Under the pieces are notes generated by a model. That model saw only the letters and a program-made list of their open reading frames with translations. It was not told the origin of the DNA and did no database searches. This document shows positions 39,556 through 54,500 of a stretch of 64,000 nt of DNA, one piece after another. Position 1 is the first letter of the stretch; the number at the start of each line of letters is the position of its first letter. The stretch is from Psoroptes ovis (taxonomy: Eukaryota > Arthropoda > Arachnida > Sarcoptiformes > Psoroptidae). The position numbers and the translations under genes are program-made. Location: positions 1,056,501-1,120,500 of the forward strand of contig PQWQ01000010.1 of assembly GCA_002943765.1 (NCBI GenBank). The letters are read 5' to 3'.

Positions 39556-42500
39556 CTATGTGATCATAATAAGATGGTAAGGATGAGATTTTCAATGGAG
39601 ATTCGATTAACATAGGAATTCATAGGATTTGATTTAAATTAATTTTAAACTCAAAAATACGATTACTTACTCAGAATTGTTTGATTAGCCGATGATTGAC
39701 CAATGCTACCACCGTTTCCGATTCCCCCAACAGCACCACCTCCATCAAGAATACCACCGTTCGGTGATGCCAAACCACCACTACTGCCACCAATCATACT
39801 ACCACCATTTCCATTACCATTATAAGTCATTATTGGTGATGTTGATGAAACGGTTGCAGCTGCAGCTGCTGCTGCCGCTGCTGCTGCACCATAATTTGAT
39901 GTTGCATAATAACCATGATAAGCTGCTGCTGTTGCATAATAATCACCATTTGCAGTGTTTGCACCTGAATGAATCAAATCAAAATAACGAAATAAAATAA
40001 TCGATTAATTATAATTATGAATAAATAATGAAACATCAATAATTATTATCAAAGGATGTGGCAAGACATTAAATCAATAATTATCAATCAATGATAATGA
40101 TAATAACGTGATGATGACAATGAGGATGCCATCTTCATCAATCGATTCGGCACGCAATCGATTGATAATCATCATTATTGGTGCTGCAATATCATGGGCG
40201 AGCGTCTCGCTGCGCATCCATTGGTGGTGAATCGGTGATGGCAGCTACTAGGGAATTATCAGTCAAAGAAAATTATCATTTCCACCACCGCCACCGCCAC
40301 CAAAACCATCAATCAAACACCGTAATCATAGCCCAGCATGAACATAACCAATGATAAATAGTTTAATTGCGTGACAATCGATACTTATTATTTGTTTGTA
40401 TGAAACTCATAATTTAAATTTAATTTTGATTCAAATTTTGATTTGATTTGTTGATGATGATGATGATCAACAAATCAAAATTCAAATTTTTATTTGAAAA
40501 ATCAAATAAAATTTAAATTAAAATAAATTCGAATAAATTAAATATCTGTGCAATAAAATAATTCAAGAAATCAAATTAATTTATGTCATTTCTCTATGGC
40601 AAATAATAATAATAATAATAATGACAAATAAATGAGCCAAAATAAAATAAATAATACAACCGATTTCAAATGATTAATGATTAATCGATGGCATTTAATG
40701 AAGAAATGATTCATTAATTTGATTATAATAAAATATCCAAGAACAAATACAGGTAAACAGGTAAATATTCAAATCGATTTATTTAAACTGATTATAAGTA
40801 ATAATGAAGCTTGCAAAGTAAACAAAGTGGAAAAATCAAAGCCAATTTATATTACCCAATTTATCATTGCGAATGCTGTGTCAACAATACACCCCTTCAG
40901 CTCTTGCCCTATCTTTGATATCGAAATAAGAAATTTCGGTGAAATAATATTCTTACCGTAATTGTTTTCTATTTCTAAGGAATATTTTTTTTTTTTTTGT
41001 TTATTTTCCAAGGAAAGCAGGTTAATTATATTGATTTTAAGTTCCCGAAGATTAATTTATCGAAGAATAAAAGGAAAGAATTTGAGGGAGAAGTTTCTCA
41101 AAAATAACTTATTATTACAAGGCCAATTTTTCCTAGGGATTTTCCCTGAAATTTTGAGGAAAAAATTGCGAAATTGCGAAACTTTTCTCATCAAAATAAC
41201 TCTTTCATATTCCTGAATCGGTAAAATAGCGAGTCTATGATTGCATGGAATCATTTTTGGCTAAATATTAGGCCTAAATTAGTTGCAATTACTCGAAATT
41301 CATAGAAATAATTGAAAAAAATGATGCAAATAACCCTTCCATTCTAAGTTTCGGTAATAGGAAACCCCATAGATTTGGCTTTATTTCGGATAATTTGGCT
41401 TTTGGATGGTGAATTGCATCTCTCAGTGTTTCACCAATGTTTCACCAAACCAATTTCAATTCATAGCACCCGAATGATGGGTGCTTTGCCTTGTTTCATA
41501 TCCTCATATTCCTCTCAACGAAAATAGAAATGTTCAGTGATGCGTTCATTTGCGTTCAATTACTGCTGCTGTTGCAGCTGCAATCACAGTTGATGCAGAA
41601 CTTTTCGACTGAATTTCAGAAAATCATTTCAAATTCGTTATTTTCTTCGTTAATCGGTGAATTATGGTTTATTATTTTGCCTTCACTTTTACTGAATCAA
41701 AACTTGGCAATTTGTTTCTCAGTTTAAATGTAAATTTCGAAATTTCAAAATTTTAAGTTTAAAATTTGAAAATTTTTTTGAATCAAAATGATTCCCCGTA
41801 ATCCCATGAAGAATTAGCATGAATTTTAAAATTGAAATTTTCTCAATTTTCAAAATGAAAATCATTTTCAAAAAACGATTTCAAAAAACGAAATCAAAAA
41901 TCATTTGTATGAATCATATGGCATCAAATTTTCATACCGATATGAAATGACTGAATTTTACATTGATTTTCTATGTGAAATGCTTTCATCTACCAAGCAT
42001 CTTTTCAAACAAGTAAACATTCAAAATGATAAATCAAATATTGATGCGGCACACAAGGATGCAATACAAAATAAATGAATAAAATTTTCAAAAAATTTGA
42101 AAAAACGCGCCCATTTTTGCACTCAAATAGCCAATCAGCCGTCTCAAATGATCTCGATCAAGGCGGAGTTTTGTGGGCAAAAATTTTTTGCCATTTCATT
42201 CGCTACTTTTTTCGTAATATTTGCTACATTTGCCACTTTTGTATTTGTTTATTAGCAAAAAAAAAAAAAAAAAAATGAAGAAAATATTTTCATTTCATTC
42301 GTACTGATAAACCAATCAAAATAAAGAGAAAATGATGCTTAGAAATGATGGAAAATTTCAATGAAAAGCAATAGATTTGAGATGTTTTATCCTCCACCAG
42401 CAACATTTCTCTCTCTCTTGTTTAATATTTCATATCTGTCAACTCTTCATCAAAAAAAAAAAAAGGACAACCAGATAAAACTGAATGAAAAATGATAAAT

Positions 42501-45500
42501 TCAATGAGGCGTGACCGTAGTAAAAAATGAATGCGAGCAAAAATACTTGCGAAAATTGGTGAAGAAAATAGCCCGAAAACAGTACGAAACATCAGCAAAA
42601 GAAATTGGCCAAATCATTGAATAGATTGATTGGCCAAGATGCCAAAATATTTGATTTCAGAAGATGTTTGAAATCAAAGAAGGAAAAAATTGAGAAAATT
42701 TTCGTGAGAAAATTTGATTTAAAATTTTCAAATGAAAGAAAAAAAAATCAATTTTTAAAGTTGAATACGGATATTTTACTTTAAATCAATTTTCGACCGA
42801 AGAAATTTCAATTAATTTCGCAGCAATCACGGTAGTCATTAATCGTCATTGTCCTTCGTAAAGACAATGGAATAATTTGCCCTTTGGCCGATGCTTCAAA
42901 TGTTTGTGTGTGAGTGTGTGTGTGGGATACTCTCTCTGTTTTGTCTTGGTGTAATTATCAATTGTTATTTTTTACCGAATTTGTAAAAAAATTCAATGAA
43001 AATAATTTTTTCTCTCGAAAAAATTTAAAAAACTCGACAAACAATCAATTATCATCGACACATTCGAGCAGTCAATGTATTGATTGATTGATTTGAATAT
43101 TGAATATTGAAAATAATAATCAAAACAATTGAATGATGAGTAATAATTGTAATAATAATAATAATTGATTCCCACGATTTAACCCTTCGTTTACGTTTTT
43201 TTTTCTCAATTTTAAATTGAAAGAATTTCCACTAACAAGAAATTCAATTGTGAATGGACAAAAAGTTGAGTGAAAATCGATGAAAAAAGCACTAAATAAG
43301 AAGAAAACATAATTATTGACCGAAAGAGGTCAAAGGGTAGCCGATTGGTAAAAGCGATGCCGACTTTATTGTCGAAATTTTTGGAGTGAAAATGTAATTA
43401 AAATTTTTATTCGGTTTTTGTTTTTTGATGATTTACAACAACAAAATTGTTGCCACACAACAAGAAATCATTTCAATCGATTTGTTGAAATTCAATCAAA
43501 TGGTCATTGTTATTTCAGTAGCATAATTATCAATCAACAATTATCATTCGATGACCAATGGTCAGCGGTCAATCATAATAACCTTTAAGAAAAGTTTTTT
43601 TTCGGAAAAATTTTTCCTTAAAAAAAGTCTTAGATTCTAAGACCAACAAAAACAATTGATTGATCAATCAATCAATCGATTGATCATCGATCATTGAAAA
43701 TCATTAAATGATTGCTCGAGAGAAAGGTAGAAAAATGAAATTCAATTTTTGATCCGATTAAATTTTGAACAAAAATCTCATGAAATCTTCGAGAAATTTT
43801 TTTCAGAAAATTTTTGAACAAATTCAAATGATTTCAGCAATAAAAATAACGGAAAATTTCTCTTAATAAACGAACGAGTTGTACGTATGTTTCAAATAAC
43901 GATTCCGGCCACCAGCAGCAAAACACCACCACCTCATACCAAAATATAACCTTGATTTGTGCCTCTTAAGTGGCAGTGGTGTTGGTGGCAAAAATAAACC
44001 TCTCTCTGAGTCATAAAATTATCTTACTTGAAATTTCAAATAATTTTTTGAAATTTGTGAAATGAAAATTATCAGTTTCCTGGCTAAGGAAAAATTGTTA
44101 TGAATGAAATTGGCCAAAAAGCTTGCGCAGCCATAATAATATCAAAAATACGTTTGTAACAACCATAATAATCATACATGGTTCAGGTTTCTATCTTCAG
44201 CTCAGATGATCTTCAACAGCAAGTTGATTGCTGCCTTTGAAAATAAGTGTCTCAAAGACGACACAGTGCCGCCAGCGGTTTTTCTCATTTCTTAACTTGA
44301 CTCTGGTCCTTTGAATCGAAATGACTACGATAATGACTTTTTTTTCATCTCGAAAAAATACTACACAAGGTAATAAGGTCAGGTAATAATCACTGATAAT
44401 AATTGAATGAGAAAAACAAGGTCGGCAAAATGTTGTTCATAGCTTTTTCTACGTTTTTTTTTTGAATGGAAAATTATCATTGAAATTATAACAAGTAATA
44501 AATAATCACAAATCATAATCAGTAATCAAAAGTGTAATTGTAAGTGTTGCGGTATGTGTATCAAAAAGGCCAAAGGGTCAAAGTTCATGGAGGAAGAATG
44601 AATATTTCGATGATGAATTATTGAATGAATTTATGAATGATTTGTGGTTCGAGGCTGCTCGGAGCTGCTTTGTCTGTTTGTGGCTAAGCAAGGCCCAGAC
44701 CCAGTAGCAGAGATGTTTGTGGTTTTTCGAGGGTCATCAAATTATCTTCCGTAATTGACTTTTCATTGATTTGATCGAATCAAATGAAAAACAATCGAAA
44801 ATGACGGTCAAATTAACTCACCGATTGGAGGTGTATACAGTGTTGTTGTATCATAATGATGATGTCCACCGCTAACCGGTGGTATTGCACCGGTTGCACC
44901 GATCGGTATACCACCGCCACCGCTAGCACCATGGTGATGTGAATGCTGTGAATGTGGTTGGTGTGATGGTTGCTGTTGCTGTTGATGGTGATGATGTTGT
45001 TGATGATTATGATGATGTAAATGATGATTCGTATGATTCGAATGATGATGATTGGTATGATGATTTGTCGATTGTTGATGATGATGTTGTTGATTCAGTT
45101 GATTTAATTGATGATTCAATGAGTGGGTATGATGCGATGATTGCTGCGTGTGGTGCTGTGAATTATGATGTTGCGCATGCTGCGTATGCGGATTATGAGC
45201 GAGATTATGATGATGTGGTTGCTGGTGATTATGGTGCAAAGTATTAATCGATGAATGTTGATTCGATTGTTGAGAATTGGGTGATACCGGAATCAGCAAT
45301 TGCTGCTGTTGCTGGGCTTGTTGATGATCATTTATTAGGGTATTATTATTAGTTAAAATATCCGTGGTTGTTGTTGTTGTGGATGAATTCGAATTATTTG
45401 TTGTATTTGAGTTGTCTAATACAGTCCAATATTGTTGATATTGATGTTGTTGTTGTTGTTGATGATGATGATTATTATTTAATAAATGTTGATTTTGATG

Positions 45501-48500
45501 TAATGATGTGGATGGTGATGATGATGATGATGATGTGGACAATCCTTGTTGTTGAGATCCAACCGAAATATTGGCCGAAAATGGAGGTAATGTAATAGTT
45601 GTTGTCACTGATGATGATGGTGTAGATGATGAAGTGGTTATTAATGAATTATGATTCGCATCTGTCGATGATATCGATGATGGTGATGATGATACCGATG
45701 ATGATGTATTGGTGGATAATAGACGGGAAATTTTATTTGGACAACCATTAATTGTATCATCTTCCTGATTATTGTCATTATTGCTATTTGTATTATTGCC
45801 ATTAAGTACCAAAACCGATCCTTGATCATTATGATCATTATTGGATGATGTAGGCGATGTAGCAGCAGCAGCAGATGCTGATGGTAAGGCTGCCGTTGAT
45901 GATTTCGATGATGGTGTTCCAACACCACCATTCATTAATTTAGTTGCAGCGCTTTTTACTGAAGCTGTTGTATTCGATGATGATGTGGATGATCGTGGTG
46001 GTGATGATGAAGATGATGTCGTTGCAATACCATTTTGATTGTCTGCATTAGGAATGATAAGAACAAATTATTATTATTACCATTATTATTATCAATATTT
46101 CATCATTCTATTCGAGGATAATTCAAAATAATTCAAAACAATTCGAAGGAATCGAGAGAATCGAAGCAAATTCAAGCCAAACACTGCTTCGGAAAGCACC
46201 GAAATCAGACACGGTGCAGCACCCGGATCCATTATTTCGATTCCTACACACAGAAGCAATCAAAGAACTGAAATAATTCATTGAAGCATCATCATCAGCA
46301 TCAGTATCAGTGGAAAAAAAAATAGACCAAATGGGACCCAAAATATTTACATTTACTGCAATTTTACATTTGAAAAAACATTTGGAAAAAGGTCAATAAT
46401 AATTTTTCGAAATTCTTCTATGACTTTTGCTATTTTTTTCAATTTTAGACTCGATTCGATTCAATTCAAATAACAATCACAAATACAACAATGAAATAAC
46501 AATAATAATAATAATGATTATGATGACTAAATTGACTCTTGGGACCTGGTTGAGATATGAGAAAATAATGATAGCAATAACTAGTAATCGTAATGTGAAA
46601 TATAACGAGCAAAATATTTACGAACCAAACAAACAAATGAACAAACAAACAGACAAATGAATGAACCAAACGAACGACAATTCATTTTGTCACAAAAATG
46701 ATACAACAACACTGGAACACGTGTCATTTTCAAATTCAAATTGAATTCAATACGTATTCATTTGATTTCAAATTGTTCGAAGAGAATCAAAGCTTTCCGA
46801 GTTCCAAGCTTTGTAAAAGCAAACGCCAAACATACGTAATGTCAAAACATTTTGATTTAGATTTGAATGAAATGAACAGCAGCAGCCAATAAGCAATAAC
46901 TTGCGCAGCATTGCTTGGTCTGGTTGTTGCTGCTGTTGCTGTTGTTGAATCAATTGTAATCGAGGGTCGTAAAAGCTAGTTCTCAGTGATTTTTACTTTG
47001 TGTTTCATATGTGGCCATATCCGTTTTCACCGAATCAGAGACCATGTGGCCAAATCGGTTTGGTATAGTTCAACAATTGACAATTAAATTGATTTTGAAA
47101 TATTCAATGAATTTGTGTATTTGTATGTGTCTGTGTATGGACCCGACAATGTTGAATCCATTAAAATGTCATCAATAATGATGTTAATTTCAATTTCAAT
47201 TTCAATTTCAATTAACTGAATTGAAAGTTGATTTAAATCATTATTTTTCCCTCAAATTTTTATTGAACAAATGAATTGAATTGAATTTGGCATCGAAAGC
47301 ACAATCAATTGAAAGATCTAAGGTGCATCTGACTTCTGGTTACTGGTGGCTGATGGCTGAATCAATTGTAGAATCAGTTGCAAAACAATGAAAATATTTT
47401 TAGCGAAATAAAATATCGCAAGTCCCTGAAGACATATTCAGCTGGTGCTACTGCTGCTCGATTGATTCAATCAGTATTGAATGGGGTGTCTTGTGGGGTA
47501 TATTTCGAATGTGTAATAGGGGTGTGTTTTGCTACATCTCTGCTCAGCTATTCAATCAATAATGAATTATTTGATACTTTTGTAAATTGAATTTTCTATT
47601 GTTTTCTGATATTCTAATTTGATTATTCTCAAACGTGTGATATATGATCATTGAACAATTGTATCGTATATCCCCGATGGTTTTTTGTATCAAATTATAT
47701 TGAAATTTAATTTATCAATCATCAACTTACCATCGATTAATGTACGTTTTAATGATGATCGTGTTGATGATTGCTGCTGTTGAGGCTGTTGTTGTTGTTG
47801 CAAATTTAAATGATTCAAATGATGATGTGTTTGATGTAATTGATGTTGAAATTGATTTAAATTAATTGATTGTTGTTGTTGCTGGTGTTGATCATCGATA
47901 CCCAGAATACCATTGATTGAATATATTGGTGTCGATGTTGATGATGCTGATGATGATGTTGATGATGTTGTCGTCGATATGGCCGATGATGCTTGTACAA
48001 TGACCGATGTTTGATTTGATAATGATGAAATCGATCCGGATGATGTTGGTGATATGGTACCATTGTTGTTTATCAAATCATCATTATTATTGCTATTTGG
48101 TGATGTATTCAAATTATTCATATTGATAACAGCATTTAATAAATCATTTGTTTTCGATTGTTGTTGTTGCATTGCTGAATTTGGACTAATCATCGATGGT
48201 GATGATACAGCTGATGATGATAATGAATTTGGTGAATTATGATTTAATAATAAATTGTTATTATTATTGTTATTGTTTGTCGTAATTGTTGCCGTTGATG
48301 GTGATGTAGATGCAGATGATGATGCTGTAGTAGCTATTGTTGATGATGAACATGATGAATGATTTGAATTGCCATTATGATTATGATGATTATTACTGCT
48401 GCTATTATTTGATTGATGATTATTCGATGAATGATTATGATGATGATGATGATTTTTAGCTTTTTCAGCTGCTTTATTGCGTACGATACGATTAATACTC

Positions 48501-51500
48501 GATACTGATGGTATATTATCAGCATCACAAATACCATCGGCCAACAATCGATCACGTATTTCCCATGCAAACATTGTTGGATTTGTTTTCTTATAATTAG
48601 CAATAGCATCCACCACTTTTGGTGTAGCAACTTTTGGTTTTGAACCACCAATCACGCCTGGTTTTATGCTACCAGTTTCATAATATCTGTTGTTTGTTTT
48701 ACGTTTAAATAAATAAATCATTTGTAGAACAAAGTTGCGTTAGAAATCGTATTGATAATAATAAGAAAAATCAAAGATTTTATACAAAATATTTCAAAAA
48801 ATTTGAACAGATAATCTCGACAATTGAGTATTTACAATCATCGGTTAAGATTGTTTACAATTGATGATAAAGTGCATGATGACCAATGAGGTTTTCATTA
48901 GTCAGTGGTCATACACGACACATTGAATATGAAAACAAAACAAAAAACTAGATTTAAATTCAAGATAAGCTTAATTAAGTTTTAATTTCTAGAATTATCT
49001 AATTATTCTGATCATTTGAAATTCAAATGTCCATAGTGATCAGAATCAAATTTCGTTCGTAAATAAAATAAAAAAATCTCATATACTTTTTCCAATAGCC
49101 AAAATTATCATTGAAAATTACATTATCAACCATCATAGAAACATTGAAACTTTCTCACACCGAAGGCATATGCAGTTGTCCACCACTACCGTCAGTACCG
49201 TCATTACCACCACCGACAGTACCATCATCATTCCCGTGCATTCGCAATTCCTTTGAATTCAAATTCAAAAAAAAAAACTTTTTATTTCATTTCATTTTTT
49301 TTTTAATACATAAACATGTCCAATGGACGTGATTTGGTCACACATCGATGGACATTCGAGCATTTCAATGAATGAATTTATGGACATTTTATATTCGATG
49401 GAAACATGGCTGAAATATTTTAACTTTCACTTTGAATACACACAGACATTCATAGCTTGAATTCATTGACAACGCCTTGTGTGAAGCATTTTTCTATGGA
49501 AAACATATGAAATAAAATAATCGCTAGACGTTGAATATTCTGGCAATAAATCAAGAATTGAAGAACTAAATATGCACTGAAAAAATGATAGTATTTATGG
49601 ATTGTGAATTTCGCATGAATTCTGGTTTGTTTATGACGGAAATTTGACGCAAAAATATTCAAAATATTTGCGTAAATTTAATTTAAATTCATTTATTTAT
49701 TTAAATTCTCGAATTTTAGATTAAATTTGAGAAAAAAAAAATTCATGATTTTGCGATTTTTTTTTAATGATATCTAATGCGATATATATGATGCGAAACG
49801 CAAATATTTGCAAAATAAAACATAGTTATTGCGATTAAATCTAATATTGTCTTTGCAATTTGAATATTTTGATGAATTCATTGAATGATAAATGGTTTTT
49901 TTTTTCGTGGCTTACCTTCCAAGTATTTTACTAACACATCCATGCGATACACGTAGCTGCCTGGATATATCACATGGTCGTACACCTTGATGAGCCAATT
50001 CGACGATTCGACTTCGTACAACATCGGGCAGTGGTCGTCCATTCACAAATACACCGCCTAATTGATTTACACCTCCATGGCCTTTTGATAAAAATGAAAA
50101 AAAACAAAATAAATCAAAGGGTTAGTACTTGATGTTTTAACATTGAATTAATGAATTTAAAATAATCAAAAAAAAAGGAAAAATAAAATGGAAAAAATTT
50201 CATATAAAACTGAGCTAAATTTTAAAAAATTTAAAATAGAAAAAATTACAAGAATAATATTCCATCATTGATGCATTATAACGATATAATGATATATCCA
50301 TGATTGATTATTGCTTATGATATTCAAATTTTAATAGTAAAAAATATATGATTAATTGAAATTCAATTGGACAAAATATGAAAAATGTTTTTGGTTGAAA
50401 AATATTGAAGTTGGACAAATTGTTAATTCATCGTATTTCACAACACGTGTTTGACAGCTGATTGGATTTGATTTGATTCAATGAAATGATCATTTAAGCA
50501 AATCATTCAAGCATTATTTTGTTGTTTCGATTTATGAAACAAAATTTGTGAATTTGTGAATCGATACCGTCCTGTATCGTGCAAGATAAGACATTTAAAA
50601 TTATTTAAAAACACGTGTATTGATGATTGTTTCACGTGGCCATTCCCAGTGCGATCGAAGAAAATTTCAATTTAAACAAATTTCAGCACAATTTGATCAG
50701 ACAAATCGATGGTACTGTGAGTGACGAAAGTGTTGAATATATCATCAAACACATGAGATGATCATATGTATCCGTGATGGACCAAAAAAGAAAAAAAAGT
50801 GAAAATCACGATTCCCGGTAAAACAAACAAAACAAATGAATGAATGATTATCGATGCACAACGATTCACATCGATTCACATTACTGGATGATTGGTTCGT
50901 TTCACTTGCTGCAATTCATTGAATTCAATGACGCAATGAAATGAAACGTTGAAAATGATGATAATCAAGAAATTAGAACACACAATTCAATGTCAATCAT
51001 TGATGCAAATGATTTAGACAATGAACTAATGAATGTGTACAGTACAGTATCTGGATGGTCAACTGACACACTCATATACAAACATATAAACAATACACAA
51101 AAGATTATCGCCTTTAGGCTTCAATGATTTAAATATTTTCTTTCTTATATCATCCAATTCACTATTTCATATCATCCGCATCGTCAAGCACACACATACA
51201 GTAATACACATTCAAAGATATACACACCATCATTCACACATTCATTCAAACACACAGACACACACGCATCACAAATCGTTGGATCGAATCGGATCTGGCT
51301 GAATGGATGAATGGTTGGTCGGATTTTTTAGGTTTTTTTTTTCCTCAAATTGCAATACATTGAAGATACATTGTAACAATTCAATGATGATGATACATCA
51401 TCCAAATCATTTACACACATGAAAATTCATTGTCCGAATCGTTTGAATATTTCAAAGAATGAATGAAAGTAAAATATTGTCGTCTATGGCCGCCAAATAA

Positions 51501-54500
51501 ATGTCGAATGAAGATGAGATAATCGAATGTGTCGCTGATGATTTTGATTCATCGAATCAAAATCGAATTGAATCGGTGAAATCGAAATTGAAAGTAAGAT
51601 GTCCTGGATAACGGGTGTATATGGTTCATTGGTAAATGCATTTGATGTAGTGGTGGTTGGTGGTATGAAACTGTCGAAGGATTATTGCTTCAATGAATTT
51701 TGTGATTTCATCCAAAAAACAAATAAATAAATAAATGGTCAATCGTGTGAAACGAATTGTGTCGATGATTTTGATTTTGATTTTGTTGGTTGATTCATTC
51801 ATTTTCATTGCGATGATGGCATTGTTTGATGGTCAAATGGACAAAGAAGATTCACTGAAATGACTGAAAATTTTGGCCATTCAAATGATATTCAAATACA
51901 TGCGAGACATTGTAAAATATCGTTGAAAAAATATGAAAAACTTTGTGAAAGATATTCGTTGATTTGTCGCTGATGAATTCAATGAATTTTCATTTAAATA
52001 TTCATTTTCTTTGATTGAATGAATAAATGAATGAATGAATGAAGCATAAGAATCAAGCATTTGGGAGTGAGTTCAGTTGAATTGAATTGAATTGAATATT
52101 AAATTTTAAATCAAATAATTCTTCAAAGATATTGCCTTTTACACTGTGACAGGCTTTGATTTCATGATTTCTCATTTCTCAATACATATTTATCATAGAA
52201 TTTCAATGTATCCGCATATACAGAATCTTAGCTCATGAAATTCATATCATCTTTGCTTCATAATGATTTTTGCTTCAATGATTTTCTACTATTTACCATC
52301 GTTCATTTTCTATCCTTATATTTTCAAAGCTGGCTTCACAATACACAATGGCTGGTCTTTGTTTTTTTTTCTCGTGGTCCTTGCTGCTGCTGTTACTGTT
52401 GTTGATATTAATACATTCGTTTCGGTTCTTTGATTCTATTCAATCAAATTCAATATTCTATCCTCGATTCTTCATATTCTTTTTGAACATTATGAGTTTT
52501 TATTCTACATTTTTCAATGGTGAAAAAACGCCCATTTACAAGCATATTTTGAACATGATTTCAATGATCATCAATGATTGATGCGCATGTCGCTGAATTG
52601 CTGAATTTTTTTTTTAATTCTTTTTTCACAGAGAATATACGTTTCCATTGGAGACAGAATAATATTCTACTTGAATGATATTCCATGGTAATTCATAGTA
52701 ATATTGAAAATTTAATATAAAAAATGGGATGCAACGATTCGTTGATCATCCTATTTTTTTCCTTGGTTTTAACACGAACAAATTGTGATCTATGGTTTTC
52801 TATGGTCTCGTAAAACGGAATAAACCCTACATAAAACAATTTAAAAGGTAGTAGCCAAGCTAAATGATGAAATAAAATGGCAGCAGCAGCCGAATGGAAT
52901 CAATGTAAGTCAATACCGTATAATGCAAAGCATCTTCATGTGAAAATGTCCGGAAAACAAATTTTTTTCAGTCCTCTCATTGGCAAGATGGGCAAATTTC
53001 GACCAAAGAAATGAACCAGAAATTTATTAATTGATTTTGAATGAAGAATTAATTTACCATTGAACTTACTAATACAACAGAGCGAAGTTTCAATATGAAA
53101 TATGAAATTTTTCAGCAATAATTATCTTCTTTGAAGTCAATGAAATTTGAAAATTGAATTCAATTCAATTTGTAATTTGGCTCTTCTTTGTAAATATTTT
53201 TTCATTAAGTAAATTGGAAAATGCTTTGTGCTTCATTGTACTTTAATCATAATCATCATCATCATCATCACCACGATGATGATCATCATCATTATTGTCA
53301 TCATCATCATCATCATCATCATCATTGGTCCCGTGAGTCCCGGGAACCTTGCGTGTACAGAACCAACAGTGTACAGAACATTACAATTGAATAATAATGG
53401 CATTGTTTGTCTTCCAGTGATGCCCGAATGGTTGATTTGAACGAAAAACATAATTGTATTTGGCCAAATGTAATAATAATATGAAATGTAATGAAATCCA
53501 TTTTTTGCTTTCGATACTCTTAACCATTCATTGATAATGATAATGATTATAATTGTATAATGATGATGATCCTGATCAGAATCATCATTATTTTGTTTGT
53601 ATCATTATTCAATTATATAAAGAATAATGAAGAATATACCCAAAGGTATTTGATGATGATCATGATGATGTTCAATTATTATTATTTTGTGTTCACTTGT
53701 ATTGTTCGTATTTAGACAAATAACAATAATAATGATAATGGGCTTTGCTTCTATTCAGGTTCTTAATGTTAATAAACAATCGTCCAAACAACATTGTAAT
53801 CAATTTAATGATAATCAAAGGTTTCTGGTGCTTTTTTTGAGCTTAATTTCAAATCATTTCATAATGATAAGGGCTGCTTTGGACCGTTGAACGATGCATG
53901 TATGAATGGCTCATTGCTGTGTTTGCTCTTGGTGTCAATCCTCTAACGTTGGCCAAAAGTTGTTTTCCCCGCAATATTTCAATGAAAGCACTGTAATAAT
54001 TTGATGAAAACCAGAAATTCGTTTGATCAAAACTTGTAAATTATTCTGACCAATGAATTGCCAATGGTCATCATAATCATAATCAATATTCGATTACCTT
54101 AAATTCAAATATAACTTTCACTCCTCACTGCGCTTGTTTCATTGATTAATGAGCGCAAAAACATCAAAGATGATAGTCGAAAAACACAGATCATCTCATT
54201 ATTATTTCATAATTGTACAGATAGTTTGCAATTTACCTAAGGGATAATGATTGGTTAGGTTTAGTGCAGTGTGGTCATATTCTGTGGTCATTTATTTGGA
54301 TCATTCGAGCAGTTGATGAGTTTTTCGATGGTCATAAATGAAACTTAATGATAATTTGTCAACAGTTCGTTACTGATGATTATCAGTTTTTGGAATGAAT
54401 ACTTAGATTTGAACCATTCGAACGCATTGAATTTCATGAATTGATCGGTATAACAATCGAAAAAAAAATAAAAAAACAAACAAGGTGTCAATTCGGGTGG

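Noticed and set aside
43330..43400. tRNA-like stretch (AGCCGATTGGTAAAAGCGATGCCGA region shape)
   Set aside because: It resembles a D arm and an anticodon arm, but there is no B box or closing acceptor stem.
44647..44657. GGTTCGAGGC, a perfect Pol III B-box match
   Set aside because: No A box, cloverleaf or terminator at the right distance; probably chance.
44939..46038. Plus-strand ORFs rich in Val and Asp opposite Pax exon 4
   Set aside because: These are antisense readings of the His/Gln/Ser codon runs; the minus-strand frame joins to the paired domain.
47378..47590. 70-codon plus-strand ORF in a less AT-rich patch of Pax intron
   Set aside because: No recognisable motif, no splice partner, and opposite in strand to the host gene.
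53228..53451. ORFs on both strands across the (ATC)n tract
   Set aside because: Poly-Ile/Met/Val peptides are artefacts of a trinucleotide microsatellite.
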